The notes: a model not told the origin generated them from the letters alone. A stretch of 64,000 bases of DNA from Chromobacterium piscinae (GCF_021129175.1 NZ_JAJOHV010000012.1:84395-148394), one strand, 5' to 3'. Shown: positions 22,993-32,165, counted from the stretch's first letter. A program made the numbers and translations.

Positions 22993-24312
22993 ATGTCCAA
23001 GATCCTGGAACTGAAGAAGCGCCGTGCCGAAATCGCGGCGGAAGTGCAAACCCTCGCCACGCTAGAGTCCGGCGGCACCGCGCTGAGCGCCGAGCAGCTG
23101 CAGCAGTTGGATACGCTGAAAGCCGAATTTGGCCAGTTGGGCGCGCAGCTGGCGCGCTTGGAGGACGCCGAGCGCATGGTCGCCGCCGCTGCGGTGCAAG
23201 TCGATACGCTGAGAGGTCAAGGTGCGCCGCCTGCTGGTGTTCCGGCGACCCCTGTGGGTGATGCGGTACGTGGTGGCAGCGTTGCCCGCATGGCTATTGC
23301 GTTGATCGAAGCTCAGGGCAACTACCGCGCGGCCGCCGACTACGCCGACAAAAATGGCTTTGGCGCTGATGTTGCCGCCGCCCTAAACAGCGGCTCGCCA
23401 TCCGCCGGAGGCGTGTTGATCCCGACCAACATGGCCACGGAGCTGATCGAGCTGTTGCGCCCCAAGGCCATCGTCCGCCGGCTGGGTGCCAGATCGCTGC
23501 CATTGAAAAATGGCAACCTTTCCATTCCGCGCCTGAAAGGTGGCGCTTCGGTGGGCTACATCGGCACTGACACCGATATCCCGCCAACTGAACAAACCTT
23601 CGGCGACCTGAAGCTGTCGGCCAAGAAAATGGCCGCACTGGTGCCGATCAGCAACGATCTGCTCAGCAACGCCGGCATCAGTCCGGATGTCGAGCAGGTG
23701 GTGGTCGATGATCTGACCTCCGCTGTCGCAGCGCGTGAGGACCTGGCATTCCTTCGCGGTGATGGTAGCGGCACTACCCCCAAGGGCCTGCGCAGCTGGG
23801 CGCTATCCGGCAACTGCATCGCTGCGCCGGCTCCGGCTGCGGTGGATGCCGCCTTCCTTCAGGCCGTCGAGAACTTCCTGAACGCGCTGATCCTACTGCT
23901 GGAAAGTGTGGACGCCAACCTGGTAAAGCCGGGCTGGGGTATGTCGCCGAGGACTTTCCGCTTCTTGGAGGGCCTGAAGGACATGAAAGGCAACAAGGTC
24001 TATCCGGAAATGGCCCAGGGCACGCTCAAGGGTTACCCCATCGGTAAAACCACCCAGATCCCGAACAATCTCGGTGCCGGTGGCGATGAGTCGGAAATCT
24101 ACTTCACCGACTTCGCTGACTGCTTCATCGGCGAGGACAAGGGTCTGACCATCGACTTTTCCAAGGAAGCCACCTACATCGGCCAGGACGGCAAGATGGT
24201 CAGCGCCTTCGCCCGCGACCAGACCTTGGTGCGCGTGATCGCGAAGCACGACTTCGGCCCGCGCCACGTCGAGAGCATCGCCATCGGCACCGGCGTCAAG
24301 TGGGGCAAATAA
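22993..24312 (+). CDS. Major capsid protein, HK97 fold (439 aa)
   Basis: ATG at 22993 has GGAG seven bases upstream. Residues 1-70 are a coiled-coil delta domain (LKKRRAEIAAEVQTLATLES). The capsid fold starts near residue 125 with GSPSAGGVLIPTNMATELIE and includes IPRLKGGASVGYIGTDTDIP, FLRGDGSGTTPKGL, and the C-terminal RDQTLVRVIAKHDFGPRH. The protease upstream should remove the delta domain during maturation. Confidence 0.95.
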   Translation: MSKILELKKRRAEIAAEVQTLATLESGGTALSAEQLQQLDTLKAEFGQLGAQLARLEDAERMVAAAAVQVDTLRGQGAPPAGVPATPVGDAVRGGSVARMAIALIEAQGNYRAAADYADKNGFGADVAAALNSGSPSAGGVLIPTNMATELIELLRPKAIVRRLGARSLPLKNGNLSIPRLKGGASVGYIGTDTDIPPTEQTFGDLKLSAKKMAALVPISNDLLSNAGISPDVEQVVVDDLTSAVAAREDLAFLRGDGSGTTPKGLRSWALSGNCIAAPAPAAVDAAFLQAVENFLNALILLLESVDANLVKPGWGMSPRTFRFLEGLKDMKGNKVYPEMAQGTLKGYPIGKTTQIPNNLGAGGDESEIYFTDFADCFIGEDKGLTIDFSKEATYIGQDGKMVSAFARDQTLVRVIAKHDFGPRHVESIAIGTGVKWGK

Positions 24313-24320
24313 CCCAATCA

Positions 24321-24337
24321 GGCCCGCAGCGCGGGCC
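24321..24337 (+). terminator. Intercistronic GC hairpin
   Basis: GGCCCGC AGC GCGGGCC right after the capsid stop, without a T-run. Likely controls mRNA stability or lowers expression of genes after the capsid. Confidence 0.5.
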
Positions 24338-24359
24338 TTCCCTTCCCATGGAGAACACT

Positions 24360-24662
24360 ATGCACAGCGTGAAATTCCTCAAGCACTGGGGCAAATACAA
24401 CCCGGGCGAGGTCGCCGGCTTCGAAGAGAAGGACCGCGAGTTGCTGGAACGGCTCGCTATCGCGGGAGTTATCGGTCCTGCCGAAGAAACCCTCGAGGCG
24501 GTTTGTGACGCCATCGCAAAAATCAACGGTGAGCAAGAGGAGGTCGAAGCATCCGCAACTCAGGATACGACGGCCAGTGACGAAAACAGCGCCATCACTG
24601 ATGCAGCCGCAGCCAGCAGCGATCAGTCGAACCCGGCGCCGCGCGCCCGCAAGAAGGCCTGA
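24360..24662 (+). CDS. Hypothetical head protein after capsid (100 aa)
   Basis: ATG at 24360 has GGAG six bases upstream. Residues 1-45 form a small domain (VKFLKHWGKYNPGEVAGFEE, KDRELLERLAIAGVI) common in proteins directly after HK97-type capsids; the rest is Ala/Ser/Glu-rich and unfolded. Could be a head fibre or decoration base, or a helper of the connector; not proven. Confidence 0.65.
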   Translation: MHSVKFLKHWGKYNPGEVAGFEEKDRELLERLAIAGVIGPAEETLEAVCDAIAKINGEQEEVEASATQDTTASDENSAITDAAAASSDQSNPAPRARKKA

Positions 24663-24664
24663 TC

Positions 24665-25261
24665 ATGCCGGCCACGCTCATTCGACGGAATGACGGGCCG
24701 GTGCTGACTGTCGAGGAGATGCGGCAGCAGTGCCGGATCGATGCTGGATGGACACCCGAAGATGCCGCAGCAGAAGACAAGCTGCTGCAGCGGCTGGAGC
24801 GCGCCGCGGTTCGCGCTTGCGAAGGCAAAATCCGCGGCCCGCTGCTGAATGCCGACTACCGACTGACGCTGGATGAGTGGCCGCGCATGCATTGGCTGTC
24901 GCTGCCAACTGCTGGCGCCATGGTGGTTTCCGCTATCAGGGTGGCGCAGGGCGGCCAGCATCAGCCGTGGGGCGACTTTGTCGCGCTGGCGGATGGGCCG
25001 CTGCTGCAGGTCAGGCCACGTAATGGTGCGTGGCCCGTGGCGGATGCCCTGCCCGATGCGATCCAGATCGACTACCGGGCCGGCCTGGCCGAGAGTGGCA
25101 ATGCCATACCGGAGGATGTCCGCCAATGGCTGCTGTTCATGGTCGGCACCTACTACGAGCATCGCGAGGCACTGCTGGCCGGCGCCACGCTGACCGAGTT
25201 GCCGCGTAGATTCGTGGATGGACTGCTGACGCCCTACATGGTGGATGAGGTAGTGCTATGA
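24665..25261 (+). CDS. Head-tail connector, HK97 gp6-like (198 aa)
   Basis: Two long N-terminal helices (VEEMRQQCRIDAGWTPEDAA, LLQRLERAAVRACEGKI), a beta segment with PDAIQIDYRAG, and the closing helices VRQWLLFMVGTYYEHREAL are the gp6/phage_connector pattern. It forms the ring under the portal. Stop overlaps the next ATG. Confidence 0.85.
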   Translation: MPATLIRRNDGPVLTVEEMRQQCRIDAGWTPEDAAAEDKLLQRLERAAVRACEGKIRGPLLNADYRLTLDEWPRMHWLSLPTAGAMVVSAIRVAQGGQHQPWGDFVALADGPLLQVRPRNGAWPVADALPDAIQIDYRAGLAESGNAIPEDVRQWLLFMVGTYYEHREALLAGATLTELPRRFVDGLLTPYMVDEVVL

Positions 25262-25569
25262 GGGCGGGCAGACTCGACAAGCGTATCGTTTTCCAGAAGC
25301 AAATCAAGGGCCGGGATTCGGCCGGTCAGCCGACAAACACCTGGCAGGACCTTCCTGCAGTCTGGGCCAATGTCCTGTTCGTGAGCGGCCGCGAGTACAT
25401 CAGCGCAGACCGCCAGCAGCAGGAAAGCGTCGCCAGCATCCGCATCCGGAAACGACCTGTCACCGCCAGCATGCGCGTCCGCTTCGGCGGCGTGGTGTAC
25501 GAAATTTCCGCCGTACTGCCCGACCAGAGCGGTGAGTATCTGGACGTCGCGGTGAAGGTAAACAAGTAG
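25258..25569 (+). CDS. Head closure/head-tail joining protein, gp7/SPP1 gp16-like
   Basis: 103 residues starting AGRLDKRIVFQKQIKGRDS with the conserved WANVLFVSGREYISADR and IRKRPVTASMRVRFGG: the Phage_H_T_join family. It plugs the connector and binds the tail. ATGA overlap with the gene before. Confidence 0.9.
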   Translation: MRAGRLDKRIVFQKQIKGRDSAGQPTNTWQDLPAVWANVLFVSGREYISADRQQQESVASIRIRKRPVTASMRVRFGGVVYEISAVLPDQSGEYLDVAVKVNK

Positions 25570-25577
25570 GAGGCCCC

Positions 25578-26033
25578 ATGCTGAAAATTGGCTTCGATCG
25601 CAGCAGCATCACCGCCGGCCTGCAAGAATTTCAGACCAAGTTACGGGACGACGTAATGCTTTCCGGCGCGGCAGCCGGCGCCAACGTGCTCTACGACGAA
25701 GTGCTGCAGCGCGTGCCGGAGAAGACAGGCAAGCTCAAAGGCAACGTCTACCGTGCATACATTCCGGAGCGCTCAGTAGATGGCCGGCAGGTCTACGTCA
25801 TCAGCGTCCGCAAGCGCATCGCCAAGCACTGGCACCTGATCGAGTTCGGCCACTGGCGCATCAATAAATTCGTGCAGCTGGAATCCGGAGAATGGGTGCC
25901 GACCAAGCAGCGGCTGGCCAAGCCGGTGTGGGTGCCGGCCAAACCCTACTTGAGACCGGCCTACGACGCCAAAATCGGAGCCGCGCTGGACGCCGCACGC
26001 GACCGAATGCGCCAACGCCTGCAGGAGGACTGA
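25578..26033 (+). CDS. HK97 gp10-like tail completion protein (151 aa)
   Basis: N-terminal LKIGFDRSSITAGLQEFQTK, central ALQRVPEKTGKLKGNVYR-like segment and HLIEFGHWRINK followed by KPYLRPAYDAK. These mark the HK97-gp10 family, which joins head and tail. AGGAGG precedes the ATG. Confidence 0.9.
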   Translation: MLKIGFDRSSITAGLQEFQTKLRDDVMLSGAAAGANVLYDEVLQRVPEKTGKLKGNVYRAYIPERSVDGRQVYVISVRKRIAKHWHLIEFGHWRINKFVQLESGEWVPTKQRLAKPVWVPAKPYLRPAYDAKIGAALDAARDRMRQRLQED

Positions 26034-26035
26034 GC

Positions 26036-26383
26036 ATGCTGGAAGAGAAACTTTTCAGCATTCTGTCGCCGCTGGTGGACAGCAATGTGTATCCGGATAC
26101 CGCACCGGAAGGAACGCCTCTCCCCTACATCCTGTATCAGCAAGTCGGCGGCATCCCGGTGCAGTTTCTGGAGGGGGCCGGCAGCACGGTGTCGCCGCGG
26201 ATACAGATCACTATCTGGTCCGACTCTCGCCTGCAGGCCGCCCAGCTGCAGCGCGACGCGCAGCGACTGCTGGTGGGCGCGCCGCTGTTTGGCACCATCG
26301 CCGGCGGCGCTGTCGCCCTCCACGAAGAGGCGCTGGGGCTGCGCGGAACCCAGCAGGACTTCTACTTCAAGGGAGACCCATGA
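26036..26383 (+). CDS. Tail terminator/completion protein, DUF3168-like
   Basis: EEKLFSILSPLVDSNVYPDT, LPYILYQQVGG, and IQITIWSDSRLQAAQLQRDA fit DUF3168, the phage tail terminator fold. It follows gp10-like protein by two bases in the usual order. 115 residues, normal length. Confidence 0.85.
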   Translation: MLEEKLFSILSPLVDSNVYPDTAPEGTPLPYILYQQVGGIPVQFLEGAGSTVSPRIQITIWSDSRLQAAQLQRDAQRLLVGAPLFGTIAGGAVALHEEALGLRGTQQDFYFKGDP

Positions 26384-26820
26384 TGCCGGAGCCAGCACTC
26401 GCCGTCGGCAGCACGCTGGCCATATCGCTCGCATTGCCGGCCACGCTGGACGCCGCCAGCTTCAGCGCGCTTGCATTCACAGCAGTGCGCGGCGTGCGAA
26501 CAGTGGGCGATATGGCCGAGCAGTGGCAGACCACCACCAACAACCTGGCCAACCGGGACTACCCGCTGGTCACCAAAACCTGGCGCAGCGCCATTCAGCA
26601 GGACATCGACCTGCTTCAGCTGACCGATGCTGGCCAGACCCTGCTAATGCAGGCCTATAACCAGCGCGGCCCGGCGGCATTCCTGATGGCGCAGCCCAAC
26701 GGCACGTACTGGTTCACCGCGTTGGTCACCACCCGCGCCGCCGGCGGCCGGTCGCCGGACGCGTTGCTGGCACGCCGATTCACGCTGACGCTAACCGCCC
26801 CGCCCATCACCGCAACCTGA
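26380..26820 (+). CDS. Phage tail protein (146 aa)
   Basis: ATG at 26380 overlaps the previous stop. Contains a central DYPLVTKTWRSAIQQDIDLL and ends in alternating strands (RRFTLTLTAPPIT). In position it lies between tail terminator and tube protein; the fold may be tube-like. Family not recognised firmly. Confidence 0.65.
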   Translation: MMPEPALAVGSTLAISLALPATLDAASFSALAFTAVRGVRTVGDMAEQWQTTTNNLANRDYPLVTKTWRSAIQQDIDLLQLTDAGQTLLMQAYNQRGPAAFLMAQPNGTYWFTALVTTRAAGGRSPDALLARRFTLTLTAPPITAT

Positions 26821-26827
26821 CCCACTC

Positions 26828-26850
26828 GCCCGCCGCGCGCGGGCAGTTTT
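26828..26850 (+). terminator. Intercistronic hairpin
   Basis: GCCCGC, five bases, GCGGGC followed by AGTTTTATTT. It may slow transcription before the tube gene or protect its mRNA. Confidence 0.5.
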
Positions 26851-26867
26851 ATTTGAAAGGACACGAC

Positions 26868-27512
26868 ATGTCGGTCTTCCTCCCCAGCGGCAGCACGCTG
26901 CAGATCGCCAGCGCCTACGGCCCGGCGAAAGCCATCACCGCGCTCAGCAACGCCAATCCGGCCGTAGCCAGCGCCGCCGCGCACGGCTTCGCCGCCAGCG
27001 ACATCATCGAACTGACCAGCGGCTGGGCTCGCCTCAACAACCGCATCGCCCGCGTCGGCGCTGCTCCGGTAGCCGACTCGTTCAAGATCGACGGCATGGA
27101 TACCAGCGATACCAAGCTGTTCGGCGCCGGCCTGGGCATGGGCAGCGCCCGGGCCATCACCGGCTGGACGCCGATGCCCCAGGTACTCGACTTCAATACC
27201 AGCGGCGGCGAGGCGAAGTTCGCCACGTTCCAGTTCCTGGAGTCCGACGAAGAGCAGCAGATCCCGAACGGCAGGTCAGCCATGTCGATTGCCCTGAAAA
27301 TGGCCGATGACCCGTCCCTGCCCTGCTACCCCGTGCTGCGCGCCGCCGACGCCAGCCGCAAACCCACTGCCATCATGCTCAGTCTGCCCAATGGAGGCAG
27401 CGTGCTCTACAACTGCTACGTCTCGTTCAACGAGACCCCTGAGCTGTCGCAGAACAGCGTGATGGCGGTAAAAGTCACCCTCTCGCTGCTCGGCAAGGCC
27501 ACCCGCTACTAA
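26868..27512 (+). CDS. Major tail (tube) protein (214 aa)
   Basis: ATG at 26868 follows AAAGGA. Features of lambda-V-like tube proteins include an early GHGF-like element (AAHGFAASDIIELTSGWARL), beta-rich middle, and NETPELSQNSVMAVKVTLSL at the end. It precedes the chaperone pair and tape measure, as tube genes do. Confidence 0.8.
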   Translation: MSVFLPSGSTLQIASAYGPAKAITALSNANPAVASAAAHGFAASDIIELTSGWARLNNRIARVGAAPVADSFKIDGMDTSDTKLFGAGLGMGSARAITGWTPMPQVLDFNTSGGEAKFATFQFLESDEEQQIPNGRSAMSIALKMADDPSLPCYPVLRAADASRKPTAIMLSLPNGGSVLYNCYVSFNETPELSQNSVMAVKVTLSLLGKATRY

Positions 27513-27535
27513 TCAACCACGCATAGGAAACGACC

Positions 27536-27847
27536 ATGGCAAAACTCACCCTGGGCGCCGCGCCCACCTTCCCCGCCTCCGTTTCAATCCCGCAGCCCGG
27601 CGGCGCTGGCGCGGAGGTGGTGCTCACCTTCAAACATCACACCAGAACCGAGCTGCGCAGTCTGGCCGAGAAGCTGGATGCCACGCCGGATCTCGAACTG
27701 GTCCAGCAAATCGCCACCGGTTGGGATCTGGTGGACGCGTGGACGCCCGACAACGTGCGCCAGCTGCTGGAGAACCACCACGGCGCCGCGCTGGCCATCT
27801 GGAATACCTACGTTCGCGAGCTGACGGGCCTCCGCGAAAAAAACTGA
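27536..27847 (+). CDS. Tail assembly chaperone, G-like (103 aa)
   Basis: Small protein between tube and tape measure: beta-rich start (PASVSIPQPGGAGAEVVLTF), then helices. Its last sense codons are GAA AAA AAC before TGA, containing the heptamer A AAA AAC at 27838-27844, a canonical -1 slippery sequence. Ribosomes that slip continue into the overlapping frame to 28152. In lambda, G and G-T made this way measure and assemble the tail on the tape measure. Confidence 0.85.
   Translation: MAKLTLGAAPTFPASVSIPQPGGAGAEVVLTFKHHTRTELRSLAEKLDATPDLELVQQIATGWDLVDAWTPDNVRQLLENHHGAALAIWNTYVRELTGLREKN
27838..27844 (+). promoter_or_regulatory. -1 ribosomal frameshift slippery heptamer
   Basis: A AAA AAC in the zero frame of the G-like gene, one codon before its stop. 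The run is seven A followed by C. The shifted frame is open to the end of the T-like region. Confidence 0.85.
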
Positions 27848-28152
27848 TTGCCGCCGCGCGCGCCATGTATGAGCGCCAGCCCGACGCCGCCCAATTGGAG
27901 GCGTTCGGGCTGACCGCTGCAGATCTGGGTCAGCAGCAGGATGTGGATGTCTGGCCAGACAACTGGCAGGCCGTCCAACTGCTCAACCGCATGAGCACGC
28001 AGTGGCGGGTAGGTTTTGGCGGCGCGGTGGGCCTGGATTACAACGTGCTGTACCGGATGATGGACCGGCTAGGGCTGAACCCGGAAGGGTTCGATCAGAT
28101 GGAAGCCGACTTGCAAGTGATGGAAGCGGCGGTACTTGAGCTGATGCAGTAA
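27844..28152 (+). CDS. T extension of tail chaperone (frameshift product; DUF1799-like)
   Basis: Open in the -1 frame from the slip site, 102 codons: LIAAARAMYERQPDAAQLEA, then DVDVWPDNWQAVQLLNRMST, VGLDYNVLYRMMDRLGL. The DUF1799 family is described in this place. An internal ATG at 27865 could start it alone but lacks a strong ribosome site, so it is probably made as a fusion of about 205 residues through -1 frameshifting. Confidence 0.85.
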   Translation: MIAAARAMYERQPDAAQLEAFGLTAADLGQQQDVDVWPDNWQAVQLLNRMSTQWRVGFGGAVGLDYNVLYRMMDRLGLNPEGFDQMEADLQVMEAAVLELMQ

Positions 28153-28172
28153 ACGTAAGCGAGGATGGGGGC

Positions 28173-31052
28173 ATGTCAAACGAACAAATCGGCCGCGGCA
28201 TCCTCGAATTTGAGGTCCGGGAAACGGGGGCGACTGCGTCTATCGCCAAGATCGACCAAGCATTGGGTGGTCTGGAAAGGACTACCGAGCAAGCGTCAAA
28301 GGCGGTCGAGTCTACCGGCAAAAGCCTGGCCAGTCTCAAAGAGGCAGCTCAGCCGGCTGAGGTGGCCGGCGCCAAGGTGCAGCAGATTGGCCAGGGTGGC
28401 GACGCCGCGGCGCGCAAGATGGAAGCGGCCACCCGCAACATGATCAGCGCGATCCAGCGCACCACGGTCAGCATGGAAGTGGGCAGCAAGGCCAGCTCCG
28501 ACTATTTCCGTATGCTGGCTGGCCAGCGCGGCCTGGATGTGGCTCAGCTGGAGCCTTATCTCCAGCAGTTGGACTTGGTCGCCGCCCGTCAAAAAAATGC
28601 AGGCATCAGCGCCGGACAGCTTTCCAACGCCATGCGGATGCTGCCGGCGCAGTTCACCGACATCGCGGTTTCACTGGCCGGCGGCCAAAGTCCGATGATG
28701 GTTTTTATGCAGCAGGGCGGGCAGATCAAGGATATGTTTGGAAGTGCCGGCGAAGCAGTCAAGGCTATGGGGTCGTACGTTCTCGGTCTGATAAATCCAT
28801 TCACCATTGCCACTGCAACAGTTGCCGCGTTCAGCTATGCAGCCTACGCAGGTCATAAAGAGACGCGCCAGCTTGCCATGACGCTTGCCATGACGAGCAA
28901 TGCCGCGGGCCTGACTGCAGAGTCTTTTCGCTCAATGGCAGAGACGGTTGCCATGTCATCAAATACCAGCTTGGGGTCCAGCCGTGAAACCATGATGGCG
29001 CTGATTGGCAGCGGCAAACTGGCCGGTGAAACGCTGAAAAATATTGCTACCTCCGCCCAGGCATACGCAGAAGCCACCGGAGAGAAAGGTACCAAGGCAG
29101 CCAAAGACTTTGAAGAGGCCATCAGCGGCGATGTAAAGAAGCTGGCTGAAATGAATGAAAGATTCGGTTTCCTGACCGCTGCGCAGTTCGAACATATTGC
29201 CGCTCTGAAAGAAGCCGGCCGTGAAGAGCAAGCCAAGTACGACGCATCGGTGATCATTTCCCAGCACTTCGCTGAAGTGTCACTGCAAAGCCTTGGTGTA
29301 ATTGAAAAAGCTTGGGTTTCCCTAATCAATAAAGTAGGCAGCTATTGGGATGCCGTAAAGAGCATTGGTCGCACGCCGGAGCTGGGCGATAACCTGAAGC
29401 TCGTCAACGACGAAATCGCCCACCTGGAGAGCGAGAGCAAAGGGAACAAGTACTGGGCGTCATTCAACAAAGAGAGGCTGCAGGAGCTGTACAACCAACG
29501 GGCCGGTTTGGAGTCCGACATTCGCATGTTGCAAGTCAATGCGGCAAAGGAGTCGGAGCAACAGGCCGTCCAAAAGGCAGGCACCCAGGCCAACATGGAG
29601 CTGGAGAAAAAGCTCGACACGCTTCGCACTGGCAAGGAAAAGATCAAGCACGAGCTGGAAGAACTGGACAGGCTGGTCACCTCTGCCCGTGCTGCCGGTT
29701 TAGGCAACAAATACGATGACGCCACTGTCGCCAAAATGCGCCAGGACATCATCAAAAAATACAGCGACAAGCCCCGCAAGGAATCGCCCTATGGCAAGCA
29801 GGAGGACCGCGAAATCGCCGACCTGCAGTCACGTATCGCCGCCGAAAATCAGATCGCCGAGGCTATGGGGAAAAACGGCGCCGCCTACGACAAGATGACC
29901 GAAGGTGCCAAGCTGGCGCTGAAGTTCCGCTATCAGGAAAGCGTGGCCACCACTGAGGCGGCAAAGGCCAATCTGCGATTGCGCGCCAGCCTGGCCGACG
30001 AGCTCGGCCAGCGGCAAGAGCTGACCGCCGCGTTGAAGGACCGGATCAGCGTCCAGAAAAGCCTGGACGAGGCCGACCAGCGCCGCATCGGCGAAATGCA
30101 GCTACAGCGCGAGGACATGGCCAAGCAGTTGGAATTCCTGACGCTATCAGCCGGTCAGCGCGACCGCGCCCAGGCGCAGTGGGCGGCGGAGCTGGAAACC
30201 AAGCGTTTGTTGCTGGACCTGCAGATCAAGCTGAACCAAGCCAAGGCAGATGAGGCTGCAGCATCCACGCCAGCGGCCAAAGGCGCACGCGGGGAAATCG
30301 TCACCCGGATTGAGCAAGAGATTGAAAGCGTGAAGACCACCGGCGCTCAAAAAGCGGCAGATGCCGTCAAAGCGGTTGACGACAAGATGTCCATGGCCGG
30401 CAATTGGACGGTTGGCGCCAGGCTGGCATTGGATAGCTACGCAGACCGCGCCAGAGATGTTGCGTCGCAGACCCAGGCGGCATTCAGCAATGCCTTCGAT
30501 AGTATGGAAAACTCGCTTACTCAATTCGTTATGACGGGGAAGTTGAATTTCAAAGACCTGGCAAACAGCATCATCGAAGACATGATCCGTATCCAGATCC
30601 GTCAGAGTATCACCGGCCCTCTTGCGAAAGCACTGCCGAGCATGTTCGCCTCTGTTTTCCAAGAAAAAGGCGGTGCTTGGTCTGGTGGTGTCCAGATGTT
30701 CGCGAATGGCGCGGCGTTTACAAACTCCATCGTCTCCCGGCCAACCGCGTTTGCGCATGGGGCCGGATTAGGTGTAATGGGTGAGGCTGGGCCAGAGGCG
30801 ATCATGCCGCTGACGCGCGACGGATCTGGCAGGCTGGGCGTGCGCTCGGCTGGCGGCGGCGCGCCATCGGTGGATGTGCAGGTCAACGTGATCAACCAGA
30901 GCAGCCAGCCGCTGCAGGCCCAGCAGCAGGGGAAGCCGCGATTCGATCAGTTCGGCAATGCGATCGTCGATTTGATCGTGACCGACATGCGCCGCGGCGG
31001 GCCGATCTCATCTACGATGGAACACGCCTACGGCCTGCGCCGAGGGGGATAA
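28173..31052 (+). CDS. Tail tape measure protein, lambda H-like (959 aa)
   Basis: Coiled-coil start, then the conserved lambda-family segment (AMRMLPAQFTDIAVSLAGGQ, SPMMVFMQQGGQIKDMFGSA), a hydrophobic stretch at about 205-230, long helical coiled coils, the KLNFKDLANSIIEDMIRIQI helix, and the glycine-rich end with GEAGPEAIMPLTRDGSG. At about 1.5 angstrom per residue, 959 residues fit a tail of about 140 nm. Confidence 0.95.
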   Translation: MSNEQIGRGILEFEVRETGATASIAKIDQALGGLERTTEQASKAVESTGKSLASLKEAAQPAEVAGAKVQQIGQGGDAAARKMEAATRNMISAIQRTTVSMEVGSKASSDYFRMLAGQRGLDVAQLEPYLQQLDLVAARQKNAGISAGQLSNAMRMLPAQFTDIAVSLAGGQSPMMVFMQQGGQIKDMFGSAGEAVKAMGSYVLGLINPFTIATATVAAFSYAAYAGHKETRQLAMTLAMTSNAAGLTAESFRSMAETVAMSSNTSLGSSRETMMALIGSGKLAGETLKNIATSAQAYAEATGEKGTKAAKDFEEAISGDVKKLAEMNERFGFLTAAQFEHIAALKEAGREEQAKYDASVIISQHFAEVSLQSLGVIEKAWVSLINKVGSYWDAVKSIGRTPELGDNLKLVNDEIAHLESESKGNKYWASFNKERLQELYNQRAGLESDIRMLQVNAAKESEQQAVQKAGTQANMELEKKLDTLRTGKEKIKHELEELDRLVTSARAAGLGNKYDDATVAKMRQDIIKKYSDKPRKESPYGKQEDREIADLQSRIAAENQIAEAMGKNGAAYDKMTEGAKLALKFRYQESVATTEAAKANLRLRASLADELGQRQELTAALKDRISVQKSLDEADQRRIGEMQLQREDMAKQLEFLTLSAGQRDRAQAQWAAELETKRLLLDLQIKLNQAKADEAAASTPAAKGARGEIVTRIEQEIESVKTTGAQKAADAVKAVDDKMSMAGNWTVGARLALDSYADRARDVASQTQAAFSNAFDSMENSLTQFVMTGKLNFKDLANSIIEDMIRIQIRQSITGPLAKALPSMFASVFQEKGGAWSGGVQMFANGAAFTNSIVSRPTAFAHGAGLGVMGEAGPEAIMPLTRDGSGRLGVRSAGGGAPSVDVQVNVINQSSQPLQAQQQGKPRFDQFGNAIVDLIVTDMRRGGPISSTMEHAYGLRRGG

Positions 31053-31061
31053 GGAGAACGC

Positions 31062-31409
31062 ATGGTCACCCCTGCCCTTCCTTCGTTTGTACTGATCGAT
31101 CTTGACGGCTACAGCGAGAAATCGGACTACGGCCTGCAAAGGTCTTCGATGGACGGCGGCATGCCGAAACAGCGGGCCCGGTGGTCTCTCCCCATCGTCA
31201 GCCGCAGCGTCACGCTGCTGATTGGTGGAACTGGCAACCGCGTGATATTCGACAGCTGGTATGGCGCGGACCTTCACGGCGGCGCCGACTGGTTCACGGT
31301 GACGCTGTTCGGCAAGCCGCTGCGCGCCCGATTCACCGAGCCACTGACGTTTCGGCCGGCCGGTCCGGATGCATGGACAGCGTCTGCCACCATCGAGACC
31401 ATCGGGTAG
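31062..31409 (+). CDS. Minor tail protein, lambda M-like (115 aa)
   Basis: Beta-rich protein (VLIDLDGYSEKSDYGLQRSS; WFTVTLFGKPLRARF) directly after the tape measure, before L-like and K-like genes, as in lambda. AAGGAG precedes ATG. Confidence 0.75.
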   Translation: MVTPALPSFVLIDLDGYSEKSDYGLQRSSMDGGMPKQRARWSLPIVSRSVTLLIGGTGNRVIFDSWYGADLHGGADWFTVTLFGKPLRARFTEPLTFRPAGPDAWTASATIETIG

Positions 31410-31484
31410 CGGAAATCCCACAGGAGGAACGCACATCAGTTGGTAAGGAAAATGTGCTCACAAACCATATAAGGATTGTGACGC

Positions 31485-31631
31485 ATGAAAACTATTAGTG
31501 ATATTGCATGGCTCATGATTATCGTTAATCAAATGAGCCCCGATGCTAGACAGGATGGAATTTTGATCTTGGCCTTATGTTGCATTTTGGCTTTGATCTA
31601 CGCCCTCATCCTGCTAATTAGACATAGATAA
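31485..31631 (+). CDS. Single-span membrane peptide inserted between tail genes (48 aa)
   Basis: ATG at 31485 with AAGGA upstream; residues 26-44 are hydrophobic (ILILALCCILALIYALILLI). AT-richer than its neighbours and absent from the usual M-L gene order, suggesting a small inserted cargo gene. Confidence 0.5.
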   Translation: MKTISDIAWLMIIVNQMSPDARQDGILILALCCILALIYALILLIRHR

Positions 31632-31635
31632 TCGA

Positions 31636-31655
31636 ACCCGCCATTGGCGGGTTTC
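31636..31655 (+). terminator. Intercistronic hairpin
   Basis: ACCCGCC ATT GGCGGGT followed by TTCTG. Stands five bases after the membrane peptide and before the L-like gene's ribosome site. Confidence 0.6.
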
Positions 31656-31673
31656 TGCTTTCTGGAGGGCCGA

Positions 31674-32150
31674 ATGGCCAGAGCCTATTCCCAACACGCC
31701 CGCGAGCAGCTCAACGCGACCAGTGCGGACGACATCCTGCTGACGTTGCTGGAAATCCGCCACCCGCTGCTGGCGGTGCCGGTCCGGATCGTGGGCGACA
31801 CGCAGAACATCGTCGTCGCCGGCGATGAATACACGGCCTGCGCGTTCGACCTCACGCTGCCGGATGACTCAGACAACCAGCTGCCGCAGGCGCGGCTGGA
31901 GATCGACAACATCGGCCGCGAGCTGACGCAATGGCTGGAGCAGTCCGGGGGCGGCGTAGGTGCCACCTGCCGCATCCTGCATGTGATGCGTTCGACGCCT
32001 GGCGTGATCGAATTCGACATCACGATCGACATGAGCGGGCTGGCGATGGACCGGCAGAAGATCGGCGCCACACTCGGCTACGCCGACCTGCTCAATCAAC
32101 CTGCCGTCACCCGCTACTACACGCCGGACACCGCGCCGGCACTGTTCTGA
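31674..32150 (+). CDS. Minor tail protein, DUF1833 / lambda L-like (158 aa)
   Basis: ATG at 31674 has GGAGG upstream. DUF1833 hallmarks: LLTLLEIRHPLLAVPVRIVG and the strand FDLTLPDDSDNQLPQARLEI with NIGRELTQWLEQ. It caps the tail tip region and follows M as in lambda. Confidence 0.85.
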   Translation: MARAYSQHAREQLNATSADDILLTLLEIRHPLLAVPVRIVGDTQNIVVAGDEYTACAFDLTLPDDSDNQLPQARLEIDNIGRELTQWLEQSGGGVGATCRILHVMRSTPGVIEFDITIDMSGLAMDRQKIGATLGYADLLNQPAVTRYYTPDTAPALF

Positions 32151-32165
32151 TTCTGAGGTTTCCCT

